A stretch of DNA of 64,000 bases from contig CM043948.1 of assembly GCA_014529385.2 (NCBI GenBank), positions 22,985,451 to 23,049,450 on the forward strand. Reading direction: 5' to 3'. Both the position numbers and the translations under genes were made by a program. The DNA comes from Adiantum capillus-veneris (lineage: Eukaryota > Streptophyta > Polypodiopsida > Polypodiales > Pteridaceae). The notes below the pieces were generated by a model. It was not told the DNA's origin, did no database searches, and saw only the letters and a program-made list of their open reading frames with translations. This document shows positions 1 through 8,526 of the stretch, piece after piece (within the stretch, counting starts at the first letter, position 1; each line of letters begins with the position of its first letter).

Positions 1-85
1 AAATTGAAAAGTTAAAAGTCAGTCAAGGCTCAACCCTTTTTGATTCTTTAAAGGTGTTGGGACTTTGAGTTTCTATGAAATATGG

Positions 86-87
<2 letters not shown>

Positions 88-146
<59 letters not shown>
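88..146. repeat. (GA)n microsatellite, LINE-A 3' tail
   Basis: About 59 bp of uninterrupted GA dinucleotide. On the LINE strand it is TC and follows ...CATTTCATT directly, where a LINE poly(A) tail would normally be. A second copy of the last 40 bp of the LINE 3' end lies at 147-187 and again at 211-260, separated by a short GA run and an AAATG pentamer run. Confidence 0.9.
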
Positions 147-149
<3 letters not shown>

Positions 150-210
150 GAAATGTTTTATTAACGTCTTCAAAAGGCCAAAGTGAAATATGGAAGGAGT
201 GAGAGAGAGA

Positions 211-1075
211 AATGAAATGAAATGAAATGTTTTATTAACGTCTTCAAAAGGCCAAAGTGACCTATGAGAACAAAAAGTTACAATTGGTGAATCTGATACA
301 ATGTGTGAGTACAGAAAGTATAAAGAACTGAAAAAACTGAAGCTGAAACGAAATAGGGGTAATGGGGTGAAGGCTGATATAATGGGTTAGCTGATACAAA
401 GCTAATACAAAGATGGATACAGATCACTAGTGATACAAATGAGATACAAATCATCAGAGGTAGGCGGGTCAAGCTTGGATGAAATCCCTCATTGGTCGCT
501 GCCGAATCTCGTCAATATCCTCTATGGTCAATACTCTGACTGGTCGTCTCGCATGTCGAGCTATGATAATCTGGATCCTCAGTTGCCACCTCCGTCGATG
601 ATGTGAGGCCCTCCGTGGTCGTGGGCGCCTGGATTACGTCTTTAAGTGTTGGTGTGCAGGGAATTGCGACTTTGTGAAGGACAAGAGAGCAAAAAGCAAA
701 AGCACTGTGTTTGAAATCAAAGGCAACTTTCTAGGTTTAAAGTACCAGTTCAATTAAGCTGTGCGAGTCCATATATGAAGCTAAGATCTGGTGGAGTTTT
801 GGGAAATGCAATTTTCTTAGGAGAAAATAGGAGCAGAGCATCCACAGAGGAGAGCATAGATCAAGGAAGACCATTAGAAACTATTACGAAAGAAGTGACA
901 GACACTTATTCCGACTCAAGCTCAGATATGTCTTCTTTTTCAACTCAATCAAGAACTTGGACCTCTCTCGCGTGAAGCTAGGTAGGGTTTGCCAAATGTG
1001 GTGATGCCAAGATGCGGTGGTAGCCGAGCCACAGGTGGTGGTGCAAGTGTTGCCGAGCCACAGGTGGTGCAAGTG
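211..1075 (-). other. LINE-A 3' untranslated region
   Basis: This stretch lies between the ORF2 C-terminus and the tail. The final 90 bp (211-300) match the tails at 6549-6645, 9449-9540 and 60595-60655. A hairpin-forming segment is at 249-263. A short tandem duplication is at about 1019-1082 (GCCGAGCCACAGGTGGTG unit). A plus-strand ORF at 775-975 begins MKLRSG, which resembles the start of gypsy gag proteins, but it is too short to assign. Confidence 0.55.
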
Positions 1076-1617
1076 TTGCCTAGCTCAATGGCTCGATCAA
1101 TCAGCGTACCTTTGGTGTGGGTGGGATCTGAGATCTGTTGTGATGAGTACTACTCTAGCTGTCTCCTGGCTGGTGTAAAGAAGTCTGTGATCTGTCTCAG
1201 ACTGGCTCTCCCATGATGTCCTCAGCGAGCTCTCTCTATGTCTACGCAGCTCTAGTAGAAACAATCCAAGACATCTCTGATCCTCGTATCTTATGACTCT
1301 AGAAAATGGTCCAAAACCCTCTTTGAACAGATAGTGGAAGCGGCCTCGTATCTCATAGTACATCGGGCAGTGACATGTCTTTGGCTCTAGGCGACATAAA
1401 TGACATATCCTAGCCTCTGTTGGTACCCCTCAAATCGGCCAATCTCAATTTGAAGCTGATGTGAGGATGTATGTATGTGCCCAATAGCACACCGTATCCC
1501 ATGAGATAAGTGTGTATCCATGTATGCAGGCCTAGTTACAAAACCGTCTTCCGTGAGTTGAAGAAGATGCTCTCTATAGAAATCCATCTTCGTGCCCAAC
1601 TCCTGTGCCCACTGCAT
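1075..1617 (-). pseudogene. LINE-A ORF2 C-terminal domain
   Basis: Two overlapping minus frames encode the tail of a LINE ORF2. Frame one reads ELGTKMDFYREHLL, then IEIGRFEG; frame two reads YYEIRGRFHYLFKEGFG, then DQRCLGLFLLELRRHRES. The pattern of IE.GR followed by a Cys-rich stretch and a Y-I-R motif is the usual end of non-LTR ORF2 proteins. A frameshift near 1365-1390 separates the frames. The same segment recurs at 8038-8450 (minus) and 51290-52030 (plus), so it is a reliable family marker in this window. Confidence 0.7.
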
Positions 1618-2012
1618 CCATGTGCTCCTAGTATCTAGTTGAATCAGATCCTGTCACTTGACGTATGAGTCTGGTGGTCTTTGTCGGTGTGAGAGATAGG
1701 GAGGGTGCATCCAAGGAGTACTAGAACGGAGGCAATCTATCCATGTTGAAACCATGTGACTGAAACCATGATGTCATTGCCCATATCAGCATGCTGTGTC
1801 ACCCTGTAGTGCTAGTTGTCAGGATGACTCCAAGGCTAGCCGAGCGTATCCGTTTGTGGGAAGGTCCCATACACTGTGTATTAAGCATACTGATCTAGTC
1901 AATGCTTCTACCACGAGGGGTGGGTTGCTAGCTCTACTTGGATAATCTCACGTGGCACTGAGGCCTTAGCCCGTATCATCTGAGGAATCATAGAGACCAT
2001 AGGCCTCTCCAT

Positions 2013-2179
2013 CATAGTAACAGGGAATGGCCATTTTCATGTCCCCGTTCCCCGTTCCCATCCCAATTTTCCGTTCCGAATCCCTGTTCCGTGTTTCAAA
2101 CGTGAGTATCCGAAACAGGGAATGGCATTTCATGCATGTTGCCGTTCCCCGTTCCGAATTCCCGTTCCGGGTAACTATG
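2013..2179. mobile_element. hAT-type MITE, 167 bp (copy 1)
   Basis: The element starts CATAGTAACAGGGAA and ends ...TTCCGGGTAACTATG, which are imperfect terminal inverted repeats. It is flanked by a perfect 8-bp duplication CTCTCCAT at 2005-2012 and 2180-2187. An 8-bp target duplication is the signature of hAT transposition. The interior is built of GTTCCC-type repeats and has no coding capacity, so it must be mobilised in trans. It interrupts the downstream part of LINE-A ORF2. Confidence 0.85.
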
Positions 2180-2283
2180 CTCTCCATACATCTCCATCCA
2201 TCCGTGCTGCCAAATTTGCCATAGTGGCCTACTGAGGGTTCCCATATCGAACTCCGTAAAGCATAGCTGAAGCCACTAGAGTG

Positions 2284-3231
2284 TCAAAAAGCCAGATCTT
2301 TGTTCACGGTTCGTGAAACCGAATCTACGAACCTCTCCAATCCTCCCAAGGCTGCATAGGCTCTCGTCAGTCTAGTCTCTACTGCTCTTCTCAATGAAAA
2401 CACCGGTCCACTGAATACTACCCCAAGATAGGTGTATGCATCTTTGTACTCCATTGTTTCCTGGCCGTACGTGAATGTGGGTGCTGACCTCCTGACCCAT
2501 TGTGATGTGGTGTTGAACACCATAACCTTGGTTTTCCCAACGTTGACAGACAATCCACTATCATGAGCAAATGTGTGCAAAGCATCCAAATGATGCTGCA
2601 TCCCCTCGAGAGAGTCAAAAATCAACACAATATCATTAGTGTATAGCAACATCGGAATCCTTGTCCCTGCTAGTTGAGCACCTCTACCTCCCTCTCGCTC
2701 TACATAGTCTGAGAACTCATCCACATACATCCCAAAGAGAGTTGGAGATAGGGGTCATGCCTACTTCACCTCGATGGTGGAGTGGACCATGTCAGACATA
2801 CCCTCAGTAGTGCGTACCTGCCCTACCACTGTCCTATATAAAGCCAAGATCCCCCAAATCATCTCTGTGGGCACACTAATGTCATGTAGTCTACGTATAA
2901 GTCTTGCTCCCAGTACTCTGTCAAAGGCTTTGCGGAAATCCACAAAGTTACAATAGATCCTCCTGTAATGGTGTCTACCATCTTTAGTCATAGCTCTGAG
3001 TGTCAGAATCTGGTCAAGAGTGGAGAAACCTCTCCTGAATCTTGCCTGCCCTGATGCTTGTATGCCCTTTCCTTCTGCCCATGTACTCATCTCGTTCTCA
3101 AGAATGGATGCGTACAACCTAGCCAAGGTGTGACCAACCATGATGGTGCGATAATTTTCGGGAATCATCACAATCATGGACATAATCCAAGTCTCAAGAA
3201 AACCTTTGTACATGGCTCGATTAAACATCAT
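2284..3231 (-). pseudogene. LINE-A ORF2 reverse transcriptase
   Basis: One minus frame covers most of an RT domain in two ORFs (3231-2761 and 2730-2284). Visible motifs are ENYRTIMVG, then GQARFRRGFSTLDQILTLRAM, then NFVDFRKAFDRV (motif A). The expected QGCPLSP motif is broken by two in-frame stops near 2750-2760 but PLSPTLFGMYVDEF follows. The active-site box reads Y-T-N-D instead of YADD, so the first catalytic Asp of the pair is gone. LSVNVGKTKVMVF downstream matches the usual region after motif C. The enzyme would copy LINE RNA at nicked target DNA; this copy cannot be active. Confidence 0.85.
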
Positions 3232-3323
3232 AGCAAGAAACTCTACAAGCTTATCTCTGGCAGGGATGAAGTGCTCTGCTACCAGACCATAATGATCATG
3301 TGCTCTCCTTGTCTTTATCTTTT

Positions 3324-3625
3324 CAATGGCTTTCCTTATCCTCTCAGCGGTAAAGAAAGTACATGTCTTTGGTTGGTGCGCTGCCTTGATGCTGTGTAGA
3401 CAGAAGTGGCATACTCCCCCGATGTCTCCAAGGAGGTGATGGTAGGTGGTGGTGAATGCTCATGGAATAGTCTCCAATGGCTTTCCTTATCCTCTCAGCG
3501 GTAAAGAAAGTACATGTCTTTGGTTGGTGCGCTGCCTTGATGCTGTGTAGACAGAAGTGGCATACTCCCCCGATGTCTCTAAGGAGGTGATGGTAGGTGG
3601 TGGTGAATGCTCATGGAATAGTCTC
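3324..3625. repeat. 151-bp tandem duplication inside LINE-A ORF2
   Basis: The 151-bp block starting CAATGGCTTTCCTTATCC at 3324 is repeated head to tail at 3475 with almost no differences (one visible substitution, TCTCCAAGG versus TCTCTAAGG). The near identity shows that the duplication is recent relative to the decay of LINE-A. Confidence 0.85.
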
Positions 3626-4290
3626 CATGCCTTGCTTGAGTCGTGACTCATAAACAGCTTATACAGATCCCGCTCTAGCTGAGATATATAAGCCCTTTTC
3701 TTTCATCCCTCTAGCCGGTGAAAGACAATCCACGATTGTCTATGTGTGGTAATACCCATGATCACCTCCCTTTGTAATCTTATCCTAGAGACAATCTACC
3801 TCTCCACGCCCACAAGAGGCTAAGAAGCCTAGGCCGTCTCTCTACACTCCTTATCATACTAGCTGTTCTGGGGCATGCTCCCAGATCGTCTACGTGTAGA
3901 CTGACTGTGGGGATATGGCTCATCTGTTGCATCATGGAGCGTCTCTGTCAGTATCTGAGTGAGCTCATCTAATGGCTGTCCTGGCTCCTAAGTGCATAGC
4001 TGCTTGTATATCTGATCCATGTACACAGAATCAGTCTCCGCATGAAGGTATACCGAGTGTGTGTGGAGACCTCTCCTAGTGAGGCTGTGCGCTGAATTGA
4101 AACGTGAGAGTGAAGACAAGATAGCATGATCAACTGCTCACCTGTGGCATGGACTGCCTAGGAGCTTGATGTTCTCAGAATAGAAAATGATGTCCCTCCC
4201 AGTGAAACTATCCTTAAAGGCACCTACATCAAGGCGTAGAGATCCATCACAGTTCTAGGTGGCCACCTTTTGATCTAGCCCCATAGGTCA
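3400..4290 (-). pseudogene. LINE-A ORF2 N-terminus and endonuclease remnant
   Basis: After the ORF1 stop near 4298 the minus strand reads LKISTWNCDGS and then DVGAFKDSFTGRDIIF, the start of an APE-type LINE endonuclease (compare STWNCNG at about 7210 on the plus strand). The domain soon breaks into several frames and no complete set of catalytic motifs remains. Later fragments include FHRLEG and ISQLERDLYKLF, then SSKAWRLFHEHSPPPTITSLETSGEYA, which fit the linker between endonuclease and RT. Much of the endonuclease seems to be deleted. Confidence 0.55.
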
Positions 4291-4297
4291 CACATCG

Positions 4298-4407
4298 TCA
4301 TGTGGAGCGTCGCTCCATTATCACGACCCTCCCATCTCTATAAAAAGTAGTCTTCCCTTTTTCCCTTGCCGCTCTAATCTCTGGCATTACCTCCTTCATA
4401 TGAGCAA
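4298..4407 (-). pseudogene. LINE-A ORF1 C-terminal end
   Basis: The minus frame reads QIAHMKEVMPEIRAAREKG and then FYRDGRVVIMERRST followed by a stop. It matches the end of the ORF1 at 6763-7182 (VHMQEVMPEIRGAMEKDK ... VVILERRST). The upstream continuation is cut by the insertion at 4413-5230; the preceding residues (GIFLEDDLTLLQ) resume at about 5236. ORF1 proteins of LINEs bind the element RNA. Confidence 0.7.
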
Positions 4408-4412
4408 TCTGC

Positions 4413-5230
4413 TGTAGCGCGGATAGTGTGTCGTGCTCTCTACAGTGGGTGCTCCTCAGTGCAATGTGCGTGACAATCTCACTCGAAACAGATTGAAAAC
4501 AAAGGAACAATAGATAACAGAGACACAACAACAGACCAAAACATATGACTCGACTATCTCAAAGAACCGATACAGACTCTGGCGTGGCAGCACACTAAGC
4601 TCCAACCCAGGACTCACAGGTACAATGGGGGTGTTGAGGCTCAGATATGCAGGGATGGTGAAGACGTGCTGTATGTATAGACTCTCTCCTCCAAATGACG
4701 ACCCTGGACCATATATCTAGAAGATGATCTTTATGACCCAACAGCTACTACTCATGTCCCACCATAAAGAGCCACCAACGGCTCATAAATGTCAGCCATC
4801 TAAGTCTATCTCCAGACTGAGTGGTGATGGTGATGGTGCTCTCATTTTGGCGTCCCATCGTGATCGCCAAAATGAGAGCACCTGTAGCGCGGATAGTGTG
4901 TTGTGCTCTCTAGAGTGGGTGCTCCTCAGTGCTATGTGCGTGACAATCTCACTCAAACAACTGAAAACAAAGGAACAATGATCTCTATGACCCAACAGCT
5001 ACTACTCATGTCCCACCATAAAGAGCCACCAACGGCTCATAAATGTCAGCCATCTAAGTGTATCTCCAGACTGAGTGGTGATGGTGACCTGGCCACGATG
5101 CCCACTAGAACCACCGTCGTATCCTTGCCACGTGTTGCTTCCTTGCCCAGAGAGTCCGTCTAGTGTGAACCAGACCAGACCAACTGTACTAATTGTGTGT
5201 CCTGTGAAAGCGACACTGTAGCCTACTACA
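4413..5230. mobile_element. LTR-type insertion (rearranged solo LTR) with 5-bp TSD
   Basis: The insertion starts TGTAGCGCGG and ends GCCTACTACA, giving TGTAG...CTACA termini. It is flanked by TCTGC at 4408-4412 and 5231-5235. A five-base duplication and TG...CA ends are typical of LTR retrotransposons. It is homologous to the repeats at 18241-18807 and 21639-22186. Here the LTR is present as two partial copies, 4413-4834 and 4883-5230, joined by an 18-bp perfect inverted repeat with a 12-base loop (4835-4882). It splits LINE-A ORF1. Confidence 0.8.
4835..4882. repeat. Perfect 18-bp inverted repeat at LTR junction
   Basis: GGTGCTCTCATTTTGGCG at 4835-4852 is the exact reverse complement of 4865-4882, with a 12-base loop between. 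The hairpin lies at the junction between the two partial LTR copies and is absent from the other LTR copies in the window, so it probably marks a repair or template-switch event. Confidence 0.85.
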
Positions 5231-6150
5231 TCTGCAAGAGTGTGAGGTCGTCCTCAAGAAAAATACCCGTCGTCTTAAGAGTGGAAGTCCTTCTTTGCTT
5301 CCAGAGAGGGGAAGTGGAGGATAAGCGTTCTTTCCTTAGAAGTTTCCCCTTGCTTTCACTTTTCTTGTTACCTACTCGCCAAGCCTTTGTATGCGCCGGC
5401 GCAATAACCTTGATCATAAACATGAGTTTGTTGACCTCTTTCTCAATATTATCTTGGTCTTTGAGGTGGGGTATCCTCACATGTAAGGAACGCACACGCC
5501 TCCTTTGCTCCTCTACTAGTGTCAAGTTTATGATGATGGGTGTGGGGGTTGATTCTTTGCCTTTGCCTTTTTTGGTGACCTCAATCCATAGTCACAGGGG
5601 ACACCCATTTTTGGGCTTCCCGTCCCCACTTGCCGTCCCGCCCTCTCTTTTACACTAAAAATCCATTTGAGCCCCGTCCCCCGTCCCCATTCCTCGGGAT
5701 GCGTCCCTTGTGACTATGCCTCAATCCATTTCTCGGCTTCATCCGCTTTCTTTTGAGTTTATGTAATTATGTCCACCCAAGAAGTCATTTCTTTATTTTG
5801 CACCTCCCCTTCTTTGATGACCCATGCTTGCTCTTTTATGGTGTTGAGCTCTTCCATTACCGATGGTTGAAGTTCCCTTTCTTCAAGTGCACTTTGTGAG
5901 CGCACCTCTTCAAGCTTGTTCTTGAGTCGTGCAATCTTCTATCTTGGGTTGTTACCCGATTCTCAAGTGTCTTTATGGTGCCTAGGAGGCTGCAATTGAT
6001 TTTGTTGATGGTCGCTTGCATTTCCTCTTTCAATTTTTGGATGACATCTTCGAGGGGGTCGTCCTTGGCGTTTTGCTTTCTCATATCCGCTTGTTCTGTT
6101 TGTGTGCTTCTGTCACAATTTGTGCAATTCCTTTGAACCACACTATGCAT
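5226..6150 (-). pseudogene. LINE-A ORF1 (coiled coil plus core)
   Basis: The N-terminal part (6150-5857) is rich in charged heptad-like sequence (VIQKLKEEMQATINKINCSLLGTI...), consistent with the trimerising coiled coil of LINE ORF1. The core (5525-5226) starts LTLVEEQRRRVRSLHVRI and reaches GIFLEDDLTLLQ, where the LTR insertion cuts it. The same core is intact at 6763-7182. A 132-bp MITE sits between the two parts. The exact start is unclear because the Met at 6150 may be internal to the original ORF. Confidence 0.65.
5587..5718. mobile_element. hAT-type MITE, 132 bp (copy 2)
   Basis: It starts CATAGTCACAGGGGAC and ends GTCCCTTGTGACTATG, an almost perfect inverted repeat pair. It is flanked by the 8-bp duplication CCTCAATC at 5579-5586 and 5719-5726. 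The CATAGT-ACAGGG terminus is shared with the element at 2013-2179, so both belong to one family, although the interiors differ (CCCCGTCCCC-type repeats here). Confidence 0.85.
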
Positions 6151-6250
6151 ACATTAGTAGCCTTTACGGCATTATGCATGCATTTTGATCCACACTATGC
6201 ATACATTCACCACATTATGCATACGACCGTGCTTGGCCGAAACCTTAACT
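6120..6250 (-). other. LINE-A 5' region with CATTATGCATAC repeats
   Basis: Short repeats of the type CACTATGCATACATT and CATTATGCATACGACC lie upstream of ORF1 on the minus strand. A similar block (CCACATTATGCATACATG) is at 7907-7950, upstream of the other ORF1 N-terminus, so it is probably part of the 5' UTR of this LINE family. Confidence 0.45.
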
Positions 6251-6362
6251 GAATTGCCATTGTACTTTCCCTGTTGCTGATAGTTGCTTCACCCGATTAG
6301 CCTTGCAGTCGCGCTGCCCTTCGTGATGCGCTGTGACCTGCTCGTAACCTTCCATCGTCACG

Positions 6363-6457
6363 TGCTCGCGCGCGCGCGCACACACTTACACACACTCGCA
6401 CGCACGCACATGCACACGCACACACTCACGCGCACGCGCACGTGCGCGCACACACAC

Positions 6458-6548
<91 letters not shown>
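6363..6548. repeat. CG/CA-rich tract followed by (GA)n
   Basis: A purine-pyrimidine alternating CG/CA tract at 6363-6460 runs into about 88 bp of GA at 6461-6548. On the minus strand this is a (TC)n LINE tail followed by GT/GC repeats. The CG/CA part could adopt Z-DNA. Confidence 0.85.
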
Positions 6549-6554
<6 letters not shown>

Positions 6555-6660
6555 TTGTTATATTAATGTCTTCAAAAGGTCAAAATGACCTATGAGACCA
6601 AATTGTTACAAAATTGTCAATCTGATACCATGTCTGGGTATAAAATGACTAGAACAAAAA
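6549..6660 (-). mobile_element. LINE 3' end (second copy)
   Basis: On the minus strand this is the conserved terminal segment of the LINE family: a GATACCATG region, then the 15-base hairpin at 6577-6591 (AGGTCATTTTGACCT on the LINE strand), then TTTTGAAGACATTAATA and the TC tail. It is joined directly to ORF1 sequence in the opposite orientation (from about 6695), so the body of this LINE copy is rearranged. Confidence 0.7.
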
Positions 6661-6694
6661 TATTACTACTACTAGAATCCATCCTCATAAGCTC

Positions 6695-7182
6695 AGAAAT
6701 GGATTGAGGTTGCCAAGAAAGAGAAAAGCAAGGAAACAATATCCACACCCACCATTATCAACGTGACACTAGAAGAGGAGCAAAGAAGACGTGTACGCTC
6801 TCTACATGTGAGAATTTGCAGCCTTAAAGACAAAGATAATGTAGACGAAGAGGTAAAAGAACTCATGGCTTTGATGGGGGTTCATGAGCCGATGCACTCA
6901 AAAGCTTGGAGAGTGGGCAACAAGAAAAATGGGAGCAAAGGGGAAACCTCGAAAGAAAGGGCACTCATCCTTCGTTTTCCCTCCATGGAAGTGCCGAAGG
7001 ACTTTTTGAAGAAGAGACCAACTCTGAAGAGTTCGGGTATCTTTCTCGAGGATGACCTTACCCTCTCAAAGGTCGTCCATATGCAGGAGGTAATGCCAGA
7101 GATTAGAGGGGCAATGGAAAAAGATAAGATTGCTTTTTACCGAGATGGAAAGGTGGTGATATTGGAGCGACGCTCCACATGA
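6695..7182 (+). pseudogene. LINE ORF1 core and C-terminus (inverted segment)
   Basis: The longest intact ORF1 stretch in the window (ATG at 6763, stop at 7182; homology starts about 6695 at QKWIEVAKKEKSKE). Residues 1-60 hold an Arg-rich start (EEQRRRVRSLHVRI) and a charged helix. FPSMEVPKDFLKKRPTL, then GIFLEDDLTLSKV and VMPEIRGAMEKDKIAFYRDGK follow, which look like an RRM-type ORF1 core plus C-terminal domain, a nucleic-acid-binding fold in LINE ORF1 proteins. It is truncated at its N-terminus; the missing N-terminal half lies inverted at 7455-7930. Confidence 0.65.
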
Positions 7183-7186
7183 CGGT

Positions 7187-7450
7187 GTGAGGCCTATGAA
7201 ACCACACTCAAAGTTTCTACTTGGAATTGTAATGGATCTATGAGCCTTGATGTGGGTGCTTTTGAGGAGAGTTTTACCGGGAGAGACGTTATCTTCTACT
7301 TTGAGACACATCAGGCCCTTGGTTGTCTATGCCTCACATTAGTGGATACAGATGGGAGACAGCCTGTAGACAGGATACACGATAAGAGTATAGAAGGCGG
7401 GGCTCGGAAGGAGTGGCAGTGTTATTCAGGGAGGAGTTGCAGCCATTGAT
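7187..7450 (+). pseudogene. LINE ORF2 endonuclease start
   Basis: Directly after the ORF1 stop the plus strand reads TTLKVSTWNCNGSMSLDVGAFEESFTG... and DVIFYFETHQALG. The WNCNG and ETH motifs are those of the N-terminus of APE-type LINE endonucleases (the catalytic Asn and Glu). The reading breaks at 7450, where inverted ORF1 sequence begins. ORF1 and ORF2 are almost adjacent, as in other two-ORF LINEs. Confidence 0.6.
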
Positions 7451-7454
7451 ACAT

Positions 7455-7930
7455 ATAGCAATCTGCTTTCTGTTGAGTCTTTGTAATAACGTCCACCCAA
7501 GAAGTCGTCATTTCTTTATGCTGCTCTTCCCCCTCTTTGATGGCTCGCACTTGTTCTTTGATGTGTCGAGTTCTATTACAAAGGGCTGCAATTTTTCCTA
7601 TTCAAGTGTGTTTCGTGATGGTGCCTCAGTGAGCTCCTTCCTAAGTGACGCAATCTCTTCGTCTTGGGCCGTCATACGATCTCCCATTGCGGTGATCTTG
7701 CTTTGTTGGACCAAAACGCGATCTTGGAGCATTTTTATTTTCCCTAATAGGTTGTGGTTGATCTTGTTAATGGTTTCGGTCATTTCTTCTTTGCACTTTG
7801 AACTGCATATTCTAAGGGGTCGGGCCTTTCATTCTGCTTTCTCATGTTTGGTCGTTGCCAAAAACAAGAGGAATTTTGCGGCGGAAGGAGACCACACAAG
7901 TGCTTCCACATTATGCATACATGTTCTCCC
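7455..7930 (-). pseudogene. LINE ORF1 N-terminal coiled coil
   Basis: The minus frame includes MTETINKINHNLLGKIKMLQDRVLVQQSKITAMGD and more, a heptad-rich coiled coil homologous to 5857-6150. The segment ends with TTSWVDVITKTQQKAD near 7460, exactly the point at which the plus-strand copy at 6695 begins with the next part of ORF1. The two halves of one ORF1 are therefore in opposite orientations. Confidence 0.6.
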
Positions 7931-8037
7931 ACATTAAGCATACATGGCGTACATTTTCTGCAATTTCTGCAAATTACAAGAAATGCCCGCTTTCTGCAAA
8001 TTCTTGCAATTTCTGAGAAAAAATTGAATTTTGAGTT

Positions 8038-8443
8038 TTATTGTCTTTTGCTGTACGTCCCCAACTCGGTCGCTTGGTCGATCAGCGTGGCTTTGGTGCG
8101 AGGAGAATGTGGGCTCTGTTGTGCTAGTAGCTCCTCCAGTTGTCCAGTGTCTGCTCTAAAGAAGTCTGTGATCCGTCTCTGAGATTGGGTAGCCTCTCCT
8201 CGCCTCTCATTAGGCTCTCTCTGTGTCTGCGCAGCTTGAGCAAATACAAGCCCAGGCATCTCTGGTCCTCGTATCCCATGACTCTGGTCCAAATCCTTCT
8301 CTGAACAAGCAATGGAAGCGGCCTCGTGTCTCATAGTAGACTGGTCAGTGGCATGTGTAGTGCAACTCTATTTGGGCTCCATGTGACATAGGGGGCATGT
8401 CCTGGCCTCTGCTGGTACTCCGTTGTATCTCCCAGTCTTGACC

Positions 8444-8450
<7 letters not shown>
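8038..8450 (-). pseudogene. LINE ORF2 C-terminus (third copy)
   Basis: The minus strand reads TGRYNGVPAEARTCPLCHMEPK near 8370-8440, with a C-X2-C motif, then segments matching the LINE-A end (DQSHGIRGPEMPGL; RITDFFRADTGQLEELLAQQS). It is truncated immediately upstream by the microsatellite and poly-G tract at 8449-8526. A frameshift near 8335 separates the two parts. Confidence 0.65.

Positions 8451-8526
<76 letters not shown>
8449..8526. repeat. (GA)n followed by a 29-base poly-G run
   Basis: About 50 bp of GA pass directly into 29 consecutive G residues (8498-8526). Such a run is rare and can form stacked G-quadruplexes; its length may also be a sequencing or assembly artefact. Confidence 0.9.

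Larger units (their letters stand above)
88..6250 (-). mobile_element. LINE-A, decayed non-LTR retrotransposon with (TC)n tail
   Basis: Reading the minus strand from about 6250 downward gives, in order, ORF1 coiled coil, ORF1 core, ORF1 end, endonuclease start, reverse transcriptase, a Cys-rich ORF2 C-terminus, a 3' UTR, a short terminal hairpin and a TC microsatellite (GA on the plus strand, 88-146). This order is that of a two-ORF LINE. The RT wording (GFSTLDQILTLRAM, NFVDFRKAFDRV) fits the RTE/Jockey-like group better than plant L1; that placement is inference. Three younger elements sit inside it (2013-2179, 4413-5230, 5587-5718). Frameshifts and stops are spread through both ORFs, so the copy is dead. 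The 5' end is approximate. Confidence 0.8.

Noticed and set aside
775-975. MKLRSG... ORF as a host gene
   Set aside because: The start resembles gypsy gag and lies in LINE UTR sequence; too short to call as a gene.
6284-6595. 103-codon ORF of His/Thr and Arg/Glu repeats
   Set aside because: It is translation of CA/CG and GA microsatellites.
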